A DNA stretch of 64,000 nucleotides from Chloroflexota bacterium (GTDB taxonomy: Bacteria; Chloroflexota; Limnocylindria; Limnocylindrales; CSP1-4). Both the position numbers and the translations under genes were made by a program. The stretch covers positions 1 to 64,000 of the forward strand of contig JACPOU010000003.1 of assembly GCA_016191345.1 (NCBI GenBank). The letters are read 5' to 3'. Under the pieces are notes generated by a model. That model was given only the letters and a program-made list of their open reading frames with translations. It was not told the DNA's origin and ran no database searches. Position 1 is the first letter of the stretch; each line of letters opens with the position of its first letter. Positions 63,472 to 64,000 of this stretch are shown here, piece after piece.

Positions 63472-64000
63472 TGGCCGAGCGGCCGCCCATCCGCTTCGCC
63501 GCCCAGCTCTGGTCGCAGGCGACGGACTGGCCCGGCTTCCGGGACGCCGCGCTGGCCGCGGAATCCGCGGGCTGGGAATCGATCTGGACCTGGGACCACC
63601 TCCTCTCGATCTTCGGGCCGGCCGACCAGCCGATCCTCGAGGGCTGGACGGCGCTGGCCGGCCTCGCGCCGATCACGAACCGCGTCCGCCTGGGCCTGAT
63701 GGTCGGCGCGAACACGTTCCGCAACCCGGGTCTCACGGCGAAGCTCGCGACCACCCTGGACCACCTGTCTGGCGGGCGCGCCGTCCTCGGCATCGGCGGA
63801 GCGTGGTTCGAGCGGGAGCACGACGCCTTCGGAATCGACTTCGGGTCCGGGTTCGGGGAGCGCCTCGATCGCCTCGATGAATCCGTGATGCTGCTCCGCC
63901 GCCTCCTCGATGGGGAGACGGTGAGCCACGAGGCTCGCTTCTACACCCTCCGGGATGCCGTCTGCCAGCCGCGGCCCATCCAGCCGCACCTGCCGATCCT
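63471..64000 (+). CDS. LLM-class F420-dependent oxidoreductase (3' end outside window)
   Basis: The first 176 residues of a luciferase-like oxidoreductase. FAAQLWSQATDWPGFRDAALAAESAGWESIWTWDHLLSIFGP, TNRVRLGLMVGANTFRNPGLTAKLATTLDHLSGGR-type core and GIGGAWFEREHDAFGIDFG are typical of F420-dependent TIGR03560-like members. It runs off the window, so the C-terminal part is missing. It is coupled to the PPOX-fold gene and is only distantly related to the other LLM gene here. Confidence 0.92.
   Translation, partial: MAERPPIRFAAQLWSQATDWPGFRDAALAAESAGWESIWTWDHLLSIFGPADQPILEGWTALAGLAPITNRVRLGLMVGANTFRNPGLTAKLATTLDHLSGGRAVLGIGGAWFEREHDAFGIDFGSGFGERLDRLDESVMLLRRLLDGETVSHEARFYTLRDAVCQPRPIQPHLPI

Overview
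The window is 64 kb of very GC-rich bacterial chromosome. It carries about 60 protein genes, packed tightly in short operons with many ATGA or GTGA overlaps and frequent GTG/TTG starts. I found no rRNA, tRNA, CRISPR array, insertion sequence or phage gene. Gene content (two F420-type luciferase-like oxidoreductases, a TIGR03618-type FMN/F420 enzyme, the DUF3090 + SCO1664 pair, a homodimeric pyruvate dehydrogenase E1, a TM0106-type RecB-helicase) and GC-rich composition point to Chloroflexota (for example the Limnocylindria-type soil/freshwater lineages) or, less likely, Actinomycetota. This is inference; there is no marker gene to settle it.

Region 1 (1-20440) is a carbohydrate-acid catabolic locus. 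A response regulator diverges from a RbsABC-like sugar ABC transporter (lipoprotein, double ATPase, two permeases). Then come a 2-keto-3-deoxygluconate kinase, a KDPG aldolase fused in frame to an aldehyde dehydrogenase, a CoA-transferase, an enoyl-CoA hydratase, a GH88 unsaturated glucuronyl hydrolase, two GMC flavin oxidoreductases, two Gfo/Idh/MocA dehydrogenases and an AraC regulator. Facing them are an SMP-30 lactonase and a shikimate-kinase-like P-loop kinase. Together they suggest uptake of oligo-uronides or sugar acids, release of unsaturated uronate, oxidation, and flow through KDG and KDPG to pyruvate.

Region 2 (20685-24404) is a compact Ter-like stress cassette: TelA, a TerD-fold protein, a helical protein, and a TerF-type vWA protein. 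Region 3 (24485-30091, mostly minus) holds an AI-2E-type permease, a two-domain ABM-like protein, a Fur-family regulator with a NiCoT nickel/cobalt transporter and a candidate Nur-like operator, a P1 (DmpA-type) peptidase and MgtC. Region 4 (30172-37226) has a membrane-anchored molybdopterin oxidoreductase, DUF3090/SCO1664, a methyltransferase, and an ABC-2 exporter with a NEW3-domain surface protein.

Region 5 (37672-50734) has a small zinc ribbon protein, a class III aminotransferase, a 1183-residue RecB-nuclease/helicase, an MFS exporter, a four-gene amino-acid or amidine catabolic operon with a divergent MarR regulator and a perfect palindrome between them, DUF72 and a cupin. Region 6 (50861-64000) carries a PQQ-type sugar dehydrogenase lipoprotein, an FTR1 iron permease, aceE, pncA, a SRPBCC protein, a FEN-type exonuclease, an inositol-monophosphatase-like enzyme, a zinc-ribbon membrane protein, MTA phosphorylase, DUF1684, a GNAT enzyme and two LLM oxidoreductases, the last cut by the window end.

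Many operon-first genes lack a Shine-Dalgarno sequence and instead have a TA-N3-T hexamer 6-9 nt before the start codon, which suggests widespread leaderless transcription. Two short leaderless ORFs (38 and 25 codons) end on the start codon of an SD-less gene.
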